NCBI GenBank assembly: GCA_028288285.1
Contig: JAQBNZ010000223.1
Location: forward strand, 1-64,000
Direction: 5' to 3'
From: Mucilaginibacter sp.
Lineage (GTDB): Bacteria; Bacteroidota; Bacteroidia; Sphingobacteriales; Sphingobacteriaceae
Length of the DNA: 64,000 nucleotides
Positions 8,763 to 17,937 of this stretch are shown here, in pieces (within the stretch, counting starts at the first letter, position 1; every line of letters begins with the position of its first letter). Under the pieces are notes generated by a model that saw only the letters and a list, made by a program, of their open reading frames with translations, had not been told where the DNA came from and made no database searches. The translations under genes were made by a program, and so were the position numbers.

Positions 8763-10025
8763 TTGAAACAACGTTTAATAGGCTCTTACTACAGGTTAAG
8801 AGAAACTAATATCATTTCTAACTTCTTCAATTTAAGCGGCATTCAGCTTTCTAATACTTTACTAATTGTTTTGAGTATTTTGGTGATTAGCCGGGTGGTT
8901 GGCATTACCGAATTTGGCATTATTATGTTCACCAGCCGTTTTGCTCAACTTGCAGGTACAGTTATTAATTATGGCACCAACCAAACCGGTATTAGAGATA
9001 TTGCTTTTAACAGAGATGATGTGCATAAGCTGAGCATTGTATTTTACAATACTTTATGGATAAGGATGCTCATATTTGCAATCTTCCTGGTAGTGTTATT
9101 TTGTTTACAGTTTACACCTATACCCTATTACTCTTACATTTTACTATCTGTACCAATAGTTTTAGCAGAAGTTTTTAATCCGTTATGCTTTTTTAATGGC
9201 ATCGAAAAGCTTAAAATATTTAATATTTATAACCTATTGTCAAATGTAATTTGCTTGCTATCATTAATACTTTTTATTAAAGGTTCGCAGCATGCCGGTT
9301 GGGTCAACTTTATCTTGGGAATGGCCAATACCTTAACTTATTTGGGTTTGCTTATTTATTTTAGCTCATTGTTAAATTTGTCTTTTCAAACACCGTTAGC
9401 ATCAGGCATGTTTAAAATTGCGAAGGATAATTTTTATCTCACCATAAATAATGTATCTGTAAACCTGCAGCAAACCATTATTATATTTGTATTGCCCATA
9501 TGGGGTAATGCAACATTATTGGGTGCCTATACGCTATGTGACAGGATAATTGGCCAATGCCGTGTTTTACTGATTACCATATCCAACGCTTTGTACCCTA
9601 ACGCCGCAATTATATATAAACAAAGTGTTGAACAATGGAATATTTATCGCCGCAAAACCAAATACCTAATAACGGCTATATTTTTTGCAGGCTCATTACT
9701 TATATTTATACTGGCCGATTTTATAATTTTTGTGTTAACCAAACAACACAATGAAACAGCCACACTGTTTTTAAGGATAATGGCATTTGTACCTGCTATA
9801 TCAGCTCTTAATGTTTTGAACGTGCTTGATCAACTTTTAAAAAACAATACCATTTATATATTCAGGATTGCAGTGATCTTGTTCTTTACATCAATATTGG
9901 TAACTTTTTTACTGTTAACTTCCGGGCATAGCCAGTTTGTAGGGGCCTTTACCTTAATTGTTGAATTATGTGCATTGCTGATGTACGAGTACGTTATCAA
10001 AAAACCTTCTATACAAAATGTCTAA
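8763..10025 (+). CDS. wzx: Oligosaccharide flippase (Wzx/PST-type)
   Basis: 420-aa polytopic protein, N-terminus SNFFNLSGIQLSNTLLIVLSILVISRVVGITEFGIIMF, Polysacc_synt-like; TTG start. Confidence 0.85.
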   Translation: MKQRLIGSYYRLRETNIISNFFNLSGIQLSNTLLIVLSILVISRVVGITEFGIIMFTSRFAQLAGTVINYGTNQTGIRDIAFNRDDVHKLSIVFYNTLWIRMLIFAIFLVVLFCLQFTPIPYYSYILLSVPIVLAEVFNPLCFFNGIEKLKIFNIYNLLSNVICLLSLILFIKGSQHAGWVNFILGMANTLTYLGLLIYFSSLLNLSFQTPLASGMFKIAKDNFYLTINNVSVNLQQTIIIFVLPIWGNATLLGAYTLCDRIIGQCRVLLITISNALYPNAAIIYKQSVEQWNIYRRKTKYLITAIFFAGSLLIFILADFIIFVLTKQHNETATLFLRIMAFVPAISALNVLNVLDQLLKNNTIYIFRIAVILFFTSILVTFLLLTSGHSQFVGAFTLIVELCALLMYEYVIKKPSIQNV

Positions 10026-10944
10026 ACCGGTTGCCGTTATCCTGTTAAATTGGAACACACCCGTGCATACGGCTAATTGCATTTCATCGTTGAGGCAACA
10101 CTGCAACCCGGAGTTGTATGATATTATTGTTGCCGATAATGGATCAACAGACGGTTCATTAGCCATGCTACAGGATCAGTTTACTGATGTGTTATTTATT
10201 GATAACGATGAAAACCTTGGTTTTGCCGAAGGTAACAACAGGGCATTAACATATAGCATCAATAAGGGATATAATTACTCGCTTATACTAAATACCGATA
10301 CTTTGGTTGATGATGATATTATTATTAAACTGAGTACGCATTTAAATAAATACCCGGGCGCTGCAGCAGTACAACCTGCCATTTACTGGATACATGATAA
10401 AACTAAAATATGGAACGGTGAAGGCAGTTTCAATAAGCTGACAGGGGCCGTAATTTCTGATACAAAAACCCCTGGCCCCGACCAGGCTTTTAGTCAGGTG
10501 GAGTGGGTTACCGGTTGCTGCATGCTGCTCAGGAACAGTGCGCTGAGTAAAAGCGGTTTATTTAATAAACAATTCTTTTTGTATTATGAAGATGTTGATC
10601 TATGCTTTAGGTTACGGGAGGCTGGGTATAATTTACATTATTTACCATCATGCAAAATGTACCATGAGGCAGGTGTATCAGCTAAAGTAGTTGCTCTAAA
10701 AAATGAAGGTACGCTAAGTCCAGTTATTCACTATTACACCAGCCGCAATCATATTTGGATATTGCGTAGATACGGCAAGCCGTTGTTTTATCCCATTTAT
10801 GCAATAACTTATGGCATTTATTATTCCGCAGTATTGGTATATTTCAAATTTCGCGGCCGTAATCAAAAGGCCAGGTATTTAATTAAAGGTTTAAAAGAAG
10901 GGATTTCCACTCCAAAAAACCTAATTTGGCCCAACAATTATTAA
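10018..10944 (+). CDS. Family 2 glycosyltransferase
   Basis: VAVILLNWNTPVHTANCISSL…DNGSTDGSLAML…LILNTDT…YYEDVDLCFRLREAGYNLHYLP. Confidence 0.92.
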   Translation: MSKPVAVILLNWNTPVHTANCISSLRQHCNPELYDIIVADNGSTDGSLAMLQDQFTDVLFIDNDENLGFAEGNNRALTYSINKGYNYSLILNTDTLVDDDIIIKLSTHLNKYPGAAAVQPAIYWIHDKTKIWNGEGSFNKLTGAVISDTKTPGPDQAFSQVEWVTGCCMLLRNSALSKSGLFNKQFFLYYEDVDLCFRLREAGYNLHYLPSCKMYHEAGVSAKVVALKNEGTLSPVIHYYTSRNHIWILRRYGKPLFYPIYAITYGIYYSAVLVYFKFRGRNQKARYLIKGLKEGISTPKNLIWPNNY

Positions 10945-10958
10945 TAAGTACGTAAAGA

Positions 10959-12353
10959 ATGTTCATTTTTCCACTTATCTATATAACTTCTTTTTTTGTA
11001 GCGATACGGGAAGTTTTTAAAGGAAACAAGCAGGCTGTACTTTTATTTTTAATTTTCGGCCTATCTATTTACACTACGGCAATGTCTGTTGCCTTTCTAC
11101 TTGGATTAAAGGATATTATCCCCGTATTTCAGTTTTTTAAAGAGGTGCTGATTATAAGTACACTAATTTTAAATATCGTCACTTTAAAATATAGGCCGCG
11201 CTTTAATTTGATTGATTACGCAATACTGGGATTCTTACTGTACACTTTAATATATGCCATATTACCCATTGGTGAGCAAAGCTTTGTAAACCGATTGATG
11301 GCCTTTAAAAGCACATCCTTTTTTGTAGTGGTTTACTTCACCGGGCGATTGTTTGATCCCAAAGACATCTACATTAATAAATATTTTAATTACATAATAC
11401 TACTTACCATTGCTGCCGGCGCTGTGTTAATATTTGAATTGGTTATGCAGCGCCAGCTACAAACCATGACTGGCTATGCTGATTACAGCTACTACTTTTT
11501 CAACTTTGAACCCAGTGGAAATTTTGGACTAAGCTGGACATTTGAATCGGAAGGTGGATATATGCGTTTTGCGAGTTTTTTTGCCAACCCACTTGAACAT
11601 GCTGCGGCTACTATACTTGCCTTATCTATAATACTTGCATTATACACAAGAGACAACAACCGGTTTAATATTAACGTGGCAGGAGTATTGGCATTAGGTG
11701 CTTCTTTTCTATCTATACTATTCGCTGTGTCACGTGCGCCCCTGGCAAGTTATTTCTTAATTATATACGTATATGCGCTGCTTACCAAACGTAAATTTAT
11801 TACGGATACAGTACACCTTGGTGTAGCTGTTGGAGCAGCTTATCTTTTATATTTGTTTACCCGTTTTGAAGATAACAAGTCAGGTATTGTTGAGGTTATA
11901 ATGAATACAATAGACTTTAGTAATCCATCAAGCGTTGGGCACGTAGTTGAATGGGTACAAGGTATAATGGCTATGATCGAGAGTCCATTAGGGCTTGGCT
12001 TAGGTACATCCGGACGAGTTGCGGGTAGCTTGGGTGAGAATATAGGAGGTGAAAATCAATTTATTATAATTGGTGTACAAGCCGGTATAATTGCGTTGTT
12101 TTTATATCTATCCATTTACATTATGATTATAAGAGCAAGTTTAAAATGGCTGCCTAAACTTAAAGGAAAAGAAAGAAAAGTATGCTTTGCAGTTTTGCTC
12201 TTAAAAATCGGTTTTTTAATTCCGCTGCTCACTTCAGAAGTAGAATCATCTTCTTATATTTCATATATGAACTGGCTTCTGTCGGGATTACTGGTGAGTA
12301 TTATTATGCGTCCCCGAAATATTCCATTACAACCTGCAATAAATGATAATTGA
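10959..12353 (+). CDS. O-antigen polymerase/ligase-like membrane protein (Wzy-type)
   Basis: Polytopic; large loop; [25 protein letters not shown] typical of Wzy_C/O-antigen ligase families. Confidence 0.75.
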   Translation: MFIFPLIYITSFFVAIREVFKGNKQAVLLFLIFGLSIYTTAMSVAFLLGLKDIIPVFQFFKEVLIISTLILNIVTLKYRPRFNLIDYAILGFLLYTLIYAILPIGEQSFVNRLMAFKSTSFFVVVYFTGRLFDPKDIYINKYFNYIILLTIAAGAVLIFELVMQRQLQTMTGYADYSYYFFNFEPSGNFGLSWTFESEGGYMRFASFFANPLEHAAATILALSIILALYTRDNNRFNINVAGVLALGASFLSILFAVSRAPLASYFLIIYVYALLTKRKFITDTVHLGVAVGAAYLLYLFTRFEDNKSGIVEVIMNTIDFSNPSSVGHVVEWVQGIMAMIESPLGLGLGTSGRVAGSLGENIGGENQFIIIGVQAGIIALFLYLSIYIMIIRASLKWLPKLKGKERKVCFAVLLLKIGFLIPLLTSEVESSSYISYMNWLLSGLLVSIIMRPRNIPLQPAINDN

Positions 12354-13041
12354 AAAATTAATAAGGAAGCTTAAGGGTAACCCCGATTACAAATGGGAAA
12401 GCGCTTACTCTGAAAGGGATCTGCTTAGTGTTACTTTGGTTAGGTTTGCCCAGATAATAAGGGGTTTATGGCTACGGATATTTTTAAAAAAATGTAGTGG
12501 GTTGGTGTTTGTTGGCAGCAATGTAAAAGTGCGACACGGCTATTTATTAAAAGCAGGTAAAAATTTAATTTTAGAGGATAATGTAAGCATCAACGCACTA
12601 TCTGTAAACGGAATAAAATTGGGCGACCAGGTTTCTATAGCTCGCGATTGTATACTTTTCTGCACTGGTATTATTGCACAAAAAGGTACAGGTATAACCA
12701 TTGGCGACAGAACCGGCATTAGCGCACGGGCATATTTTGCCGGGCAGGGTGGCATTACTATTGGTAACGATGTAATAATGGGGCCCAATGTGCAAATATT
12801 TTCAGAGAACCATAATCACATGGAGATTGCAATGCTTATAAAAGATCAGGGCGTAACTAAAAACGCCGTTACTATTGGTAATAATTGCTGGATAGGTGGC
12901 GGCGCAACAATTTTAGCCGGCGTTAATATTGGCGATGGTTGCATAGTTGCCGCTGGCAGTGTTGTTATCAAATCTGTACCTGTTAATTCAATTGTTGCCG
13001 GCGTGCCTGCTAAAATTATTAAAAGTCGCGAAGTAAATTAA
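12343..13041 (+). CDS. Left-handed beta-helix (hexapeptide) acyltransferase
   Basis: Hexapeptide repeats …[22 protein letters not shown]…[33 protein letters not shown]. Confidence 0.9.
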   Translation: MIIEKLIRKLKGNPDYKWESAYSERDLLSVTLVRFAQIIRGLWLRIFLKKCSGLVFVGSNVKVRHGYLLKAGKNLILEDNVSINALSVNGIKLGDQVSIARDCILFCTGIIAQKGTGITIGDRTGISARAYFAGQGGITIGNDVIMGPNVQIFSENHNHMEIAMLIKDQGVTKNAVTIGNNCWIGGGATILAGVNIGDGCIVAAGSVVIKSVPVNSIVAGVPAKIIKSREVN

Positions 13042-13044
13042 GGT

Positions 13045-14169
13045 ATGCCTAAGCCATTAATCATAGGAGTTGATATACGTGATCTGCAGATAGCACAAAC
13101 CGGCACTAAAACTTATCTGGAAGAACTATGCAAAGAATTTAAAAAGCTGGGCAACAACGAGCAGCGCTTCCATTTTATAGATAGTAACATTCCAGTTTAT
13201 ACAGGTAAAAATAAATTACTTACACTGCTTGAACATTTGAGATACCAATTATGGAAACAATTGATATTGCCTTTGAAAGCTCTATTTAAAGGGTGTGATA
13301 TTATATTTTGTACAGATAATGTTGTACCCTTAATTCATCTGGGATACAAGACCATACCCGTTTTTCATGACGCGTTCTTTTTTGAAAATCCGGAGCATTA
13401 TGGCAAACTGTGGTTATGGCTTTATAAATTGACCGCAGTACCTGCAGCCCAAAGATCTGCTTTTGTAATTACACCTTCTGAATATGCGAAGAAACAAATT
13501 AATTATTTTACGCATATTGCTAATGAAAAGCTTATTGTGATACATGAAGGCCCAAAAGAATTAGGTAATAGTGAAAGTAGTGATATTAACCCGCTAAATG
13601 AATTTTCTTTATTAAAAGGTAGTTACATATTGCATGTGGGTACAATGTTTAAAAGGAAAAACATACCTGCTCTTATCCGGGCATTTGGCAAAATTAAAAA
13701 TATAGGCTATCCTGATTTAAAGTTAGTATTCGCAGGTTCTACCTCACCTGCGAATGTAGAAAGTGACCATGCTGAGATATCGTTGGCTATCGAAAAAAAC
13801 AATCTGCAGAAAGATGTAATATTTACCGGCTATTTACCAGACAAGGTGTTAGCTCAATTATATAATAATGCATTAATGTATGTGTTTCCGTCATTAAACG
13901 AAGGCTTTGGAATACCTATTTTAGAGGCTTTTCAGCATGATTTGCCTGTACTTATTGCAAATACCACCAGTTTACCTGAGGTTGGCGGTGATGCTGCTTT
14001 ACAGTTTGATCCATTTGATGTTGATGATGTCTTCGTCAAAATTAAAACTGTATTAGATAACCCTGAGCTAAGAGAAAGTATGATTATTAAAGGACGGGAA
14101 CGTTTAAAACAGTTCTCTTGGGAAAAAGCGGCCCTGGAGCTGGTAAATGTATTCCATAAAGCGGTTTAA
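13045..14169 (+). CDS. Family 4 glycosyltransferase
   Basis: YILHVGTMFKRKNIPALIRAF…VIFTGYLPDKVLAQLYNNALMYVFPSLNEGFGIPILEAF. Confidence 0.93.
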   Translation: MPKPLIIGVDIRDLQIAQTGTKTYLEELCKEFKKLGNNEQRFHFIDSNIPVYTGKNKLLTLLEHLRYQLWKQLILPLKALFKGCDIIFCTDNVVPLIHLGYKTIPVFHDAFFFENPEHYGKLWLWLYKLTAVPAAQRSAFVITPSEYAKKQINYFTHIANEKLIVIHEGPKELGNSESSDINPLNEFSLLKGSYILHVGTMFKRKNIPALIRAFGKIKNIGYPDLKLVFAGSTSPANVESDHAEISLAIEKNNLQKDVIFTGYLPDKVLAQLYNNALMYVFPSLNEGFGIPILEAFQHDLPVLIANTTSLPEVGGDAALQFDPFDVDDVFVKIKTVLDNPELRESMIIKGRERLKQFSWEKAALELVNVFHKAV

Positions 14170-15269
14170 CCGTTCATAAACACTTCTACATGTTGGTCTG
14201 CAACATTCTCCCAGTTAAACACACTTAGTGCTCTATGTTGAGCCTTTTTTGCAAGAGCAAGCATTTCCGGGTACTGTGCTTCGCAGTAGTTTATCTCCTC
14301 AGTTAACGAGTTAATATTTCCTTTTTTAAATTTGCGTGCAGTATCTAAAACAGCATACTCATTTTCCTCAATATCACTTACAATAAGTGGCACATTTAAA
14401 CCCATTACTGTTAATACCACAGGCGACAATCCTTCAACATCTGATGGCTGAATGTAACAATAAGCGTTTAACATCAATGTATTAACATCTTCGCCATACA
14501 CATAACCAGGAAATATGATCCTGTCGCTGGCCATATCAAATAATTGTTTTTCATATGGTGATGGGTTCGGCGATCCGCCTATCATAACCAGTTTTTTATT
14601 TGAAGCAGAATTTTCAAAAGCAGGTATCAGATAATGTAAGCCCTTATCAGGTATAAACCGGCCTACAAATAAATAATAACTGCCTTTTTCAAGATTGAGC
14701 TTATTTAAAATATCTGTGTTACCAGTGCCTGCTTCAACCTCACTGCCAAATGGGATAAATTTAAAATGTTTATTAAATTTATCTTCAAAAAGTTTTTTGG
14801 CAATAACGTTATCAAAAATCACTTCGTTAGGGATGTGCGCAGTAATAAATGATGACAGTTTTAAATATAACTTTCCATACCAGGGCCATTTATCCCGCTT
14901 CCAGTCTACCCCATCCTGACTAATGAATACTTTTTTGCCAAAGAGCCTAAGTGGTAGCGCCCAAATACTGTTACCACCATTTTGAATGTGCACAATATCC
15001 GCAGTGTTATTAAAAATAATATCGAATGTGCACCTAAAAGAATGCCATAAAGTATCAAAACCTTTACGACTGGTGGTTTTAATAGTTTTAATCAATACAC
15101 CTTTGTACTCACTTACATCAACAAATACATCAGGATAACGCCTGTTGTAGGCTACAACACTGTGGCCTCTTTTAACTAAACGAGGAAATAATTCAATGGC
15201 AAATTTATCGGCACCAGCAGCACCTTTAGAAGGAGGTATTGACCGGAAGCCAAATGCAGCGATACGCAT
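14166..15269 (-). CDS. Family 4 glycosyltransferase
   Basis: YYLFVGRFIPDKGLHYLIPAF…YCYIQPSDVEGLSPVVLTVMGLNVPLIVSDIEEN. Confidence 0.92.
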   Translation of the reverse strand: MRIAAFGFRSIPPSKGAAGADKFAIELFPRLVKRGHSVVAYNRRYPDVFVDVSEYKGVLIKTIKTTSRKGFDTLWHSFRCTFDIIFNNTADIVHIQNGGNSIWALPLRLFGKKVFISQDGVDWKRDKWPWYGKLYLKLSSFITAHIPNEVIFDNVIAKKLFEDKFNKHFKFIPFGSEVEAGTGNTDILNKLNLEKGSYYLFVGRFIPDKGLHYLIPAFENSASNKKLVMIGGSPNPSPYEKQLFDMASDRIIFPGYVYGEDVNTLMLNAYCYIQPSDVEGLSPVVLTVMGLNVPLIVSDIEENEYAVLDTARKFKKGNINSLTEEINYCEAQYPEMLALAKKAQHRALSVFNWENVADQHVEVFMNG

Positions 15270-15284
15270 TATTGAAGGTATTAT

Positions 15285-16226
15285 TTATATTACAGTTATA
15301 TCCTCTTTTACAGGACTAAATTTATCTTTCAAATAATCTGTATAATAATCTTCAACATATTCTTTAAGAGCAATTTTCCAATCGCGCATAATATTCATAT
15401 TCCTTAATTCCAATTTCCTGTTAATTAAGCGCTCTGACGATGGTCTGGGTGCAAAGTAGGTATCCTTAAAATAACTTGATGTAACATTATGAAAAGTGAC
15501 TTCGTTATCCAAGCCTAAAATTTTAACTAATTCCTCCGCTACTTCATAACGGCTTGTTTCTCCATTACAAACCAAATTATAAAGCCCCCAGTATTCTTTT
15601 TCAATAAGCAATTTAACGTTTTTTGCAAAATCAACTGTAAATGTTGGTGTACCATCCTTATCATTAACAATGTGCAGGTCGCGCTTACCACTTGCTAATT
15701 GTTTAATAATCTTGTTAATAAACTTTTTGTCTTTATCGGGGCCACCACCCATCATCCAGCCGGCACGACAAATGATATATCTGTGCGCATTTTCGCGCAC
15801 GTAGCGTTCGCCCATATATTTGGAGCGTGCATAATGCCCAAGCGGATTGGGTTCATCCCAATCGTCATAAAAATCTTTTGTACCGTCAAATATTCCGGCA
15901 GTACTTATGTAAAGTAGTGGTATGTTTAATTTATTGGCAATATATACAGCGTTTTCTACGGCAGTAGTATTGGTAAGATAAGTATCATCAAGGTTCAGTT
16001 CACAATATTCCAAATCAGTGTAAGCACCTAAATGAAACAAGTAATCTGGCATAAATGCTTCTACTTCTTTTTTATATTTTTCAAAATCACGAAAATCTAA
16101 AAAACTAAGCCATTTTTCATTTACATCTTTATCAGTACACTTTAATTCATAGTCGTCTTTAAATATGCGGTAAAAAGCTTCGCCAAGCATTCCTCCAGCA
16201 CCAGCAAGGTAGATTTTTTTCTTCAT
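15285..16226 (-). CDS. RmlD-like sugar-nucleotide SDR oxidoreductase
   Basis: MKKKIYLAGAGGMLGEAFYRIF…YISTAGIFDG…NPLGHYARSKYMGERYV; start taken at internal Met (16226). Confidence 0.82.
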   Translation of the reverse strand: MKKKIYLAGAGGMLGEAFYRIFKDDYELKCTDKDVNEKWLSFLDFRDFEKYKKEVEAFMPDYLFHLGAYTDLEYCELNLDDTYLTNTTAVENAVYIANKLNIPLLYISTAGIFDGTKDFYDDWDEPNPLGHYARSKYMGERYVRENAHRYIICRAGWMMGGGPDKDKKFINKIIKQLASGKRDLHIVNDKDGTPTFTVDFAKNVKLLIEKEYWGLYNLVCNGETSRYEVAEELVKILGLDNEVTFHNVTSSYFKDTYFAPRPSSERLINRKLELRNMNIMRDWKIALKEYVEDYYTDYLKDKFSPVKEDITVI

Positions 16227-16348
16227 ATAAAACGTTAAAGCCGTTATCGGCAAACCAGGTAGATATACTAAATTGCCGTCTGAATATGTTTATAACACAC
16301 TTCGCACCAAAATTAACTTTTTTTGCTATACTACCAGTATATTTTTTA

Positions 16349-16365
16349 AACAAGTAGTACTTGTT
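16349..16365. repeat. 17-bp palindrome AACAAGTA-G-TACTTGTT
   Basis: Perfect 8-bp arms, 1-nt centre. Confidence 0.8.
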
Positions 16366-16411
16366 AGTTAATAATTATGTTAATGCGCACAGTAATTAAT
16401 GTGTTAGCAAC

Positions 16412-16452
16412 GTATAAACTAAATTAATATAATATTAATTTAGTTTATACGG
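16412..16452. repeat. Perfect 41-bp AT-rich palindrome
   Basis: CGTATAAACTAAATTAATAT-A-ATATTAATTTAGTTTATACG (20-bp arms, 1-nt centre). Confidence 0.97.
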
Positions 16453-16607
16453 TAAAACAATGCATTCGGTTATAATTTTTTCAATTAACTTAAGTAACAA
16501 TTTTTAAATTTTTCAGTATAATATGGTTTAATACAACCATATTTGAATTTTGTTTGCTTTTAATTAAAATAACAATAATTAAGAAACTATTAGAACCAAC
16601 AGGTTAA

Positions 16608-17840
16608 ATGAATATTCTTATAGTAAACTGGACCTGGTATCCAAGTGGCGGAGATTGGACCTATGTTGAAAATGTAACTAACCTTTATCAGCAAAAAGGG
16701 CATACTGTTATTCCATTTTCAATGAAGGACAACAGAAATTATCCTTCCGAATATGCTGATTTTTTTATTGAAAATATTGATTATAAAAAAGTTAATAAGC
16801 GCAGTTTAATCGCTGGTGTAAAAGTAATTAGTAAAAGTATATACTCCTTTGAAGCGCAAAGGAATTTAGAACGGTTATTAGAGAAAGTTAAGATAGATTT
16901 TGCTCACATTAATGTTATCCATCATTACATCACTCCTACCATTTTAAAAATCTTAAAAGAAAAAAGTATTCCCATTATTTGGACATTGCACGAGTACACT
17001 CCAATTTGTCCGGAAAGTACTTTTATAAGTCATGGTCAAATATGCGAACGGTGCTTGGATGGAGCTTTTTATAATTGCATTACTCATACCTGCAAAAAAG
17101 GATCGGTATTAGCCAGTACAGTTGCTGCCTTAGAGAATTATGTTCATAAATCTCTAAATTACTATGAGTATGTCGATCATTACGTGTGCCCATCAATTTT
17201 CTTATATGAAAAATTCAAATCATTTAATTTCTTTAAGGATAAACTGATACAATTATATCATGGCTATGATTATGCCGGGATTGAAGCGGCAAAGCTTGCT
17301 CCAAAAGCTTTCCCCGACAGATATATTGTTTTTGTTGGCCGGCTTGAAAAAATAAAAGGTGCGCATACCCTTTTAAATGCCATGAGAGCTTGTCCGAATA
17401 TTTCACTTAAAATAATAGGCACAGGCACACAGGAAACCGAATTAAAAAAATTTAAAGATACTCATCAATTAAACAACGTTACTTTTTTGAGTAAGAAAAG
17501 TAAGCCGGAAACGTTGCAGATAATTAATGGATCAGAGTTTTTGATTTGTGCATCTGAGTGGTATGAGGTATTAGGTTTTACGGTGGTTGAGGCTATGGCT
17601 TTAGGAAAACCAGTTATAGGATCAAACATTGGTGCTATACCAGAAATGGTTATCAATAATGAAACAGGTTTATTGTTTGATCCTGGTAACGATAAACAAC
17701 TTTCAGATGCAATATCCTTATTATATAATAATAAAGCACTAATAGCAAAGATGGGTGCAAATGCTCAAATACATATCAATAAACTTATAAACACACAAAA
17801 CCATTATGAAGGATTAAAAAAACTAATTCCTGCATTATAG
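16608..17840 (+). CDS. Family 4 glycosyltransferase
   Basis: YIVFVGRLEKIKGAHTLLNAM…CASEWYEVLGFTVVEAMALGKPVIGSNIGAIPEMV. Confidence 0.93.
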   Translation: MNILIVNWTWYPSGGDWTYVENVTNLYQQKGHTVIPFSMKDNRNYPSEYADFFIENIDYKKVNKRSLIAGVKVISKSIYSFEAQRNLERLLEKVKIDFAHINVIHHYITPTILKILKEKSIPIIWTLHEYTPICPESTFISHGQICERCLDGAFYNCITHTCKKGSVLASTVAALENYVHKSLNYYEYVDHYVCPSIFLYEKFKSFNFFKDKLIQLYHGYDYAGIEAAKLAPKAFPDRYIVFVGRLEKIKGAHTLLNAMRACPNISLKIIGTGTQETELKKFKDTHQLNNVTFLSKKSKPETLQIINGSEFLICASEWYEVLGFTVVEAMALGKPVIGSNIGAIPEMVINNETGLLFDPGNDKQLSDAISLLYNNKALIAKMGANAQIHINKLINTQNHYEGLKKLIPAL

Positions 17841-17901
17841 GTTGTGTGTACTAACTCAACTCACAAGCATCCAATTATAGCCTTTCACTGATTTAATATT
17901 T

Positions 17902-17909
17902 TATATTTG
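17902..17909 (+). promoter_or_regulatory. Bacteroidota -7 box TATATTTG upstream of SLBB gene
   Basis: TAnnTTTG match 28 nt before ATG 17938. Confidence 0.45.
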
Positions 17910-17937
17910 TACGCTTAGTTTAAACATCAATTATTAC

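Noticed and set aside
16254-16607. Invertible promoter of the Bacteroides capsule type
   Set aside because: The palindrome arms at 16412-16452 are separated by only 1 nt, so there is no invertible segment, and no invertase gene is visible nearby.
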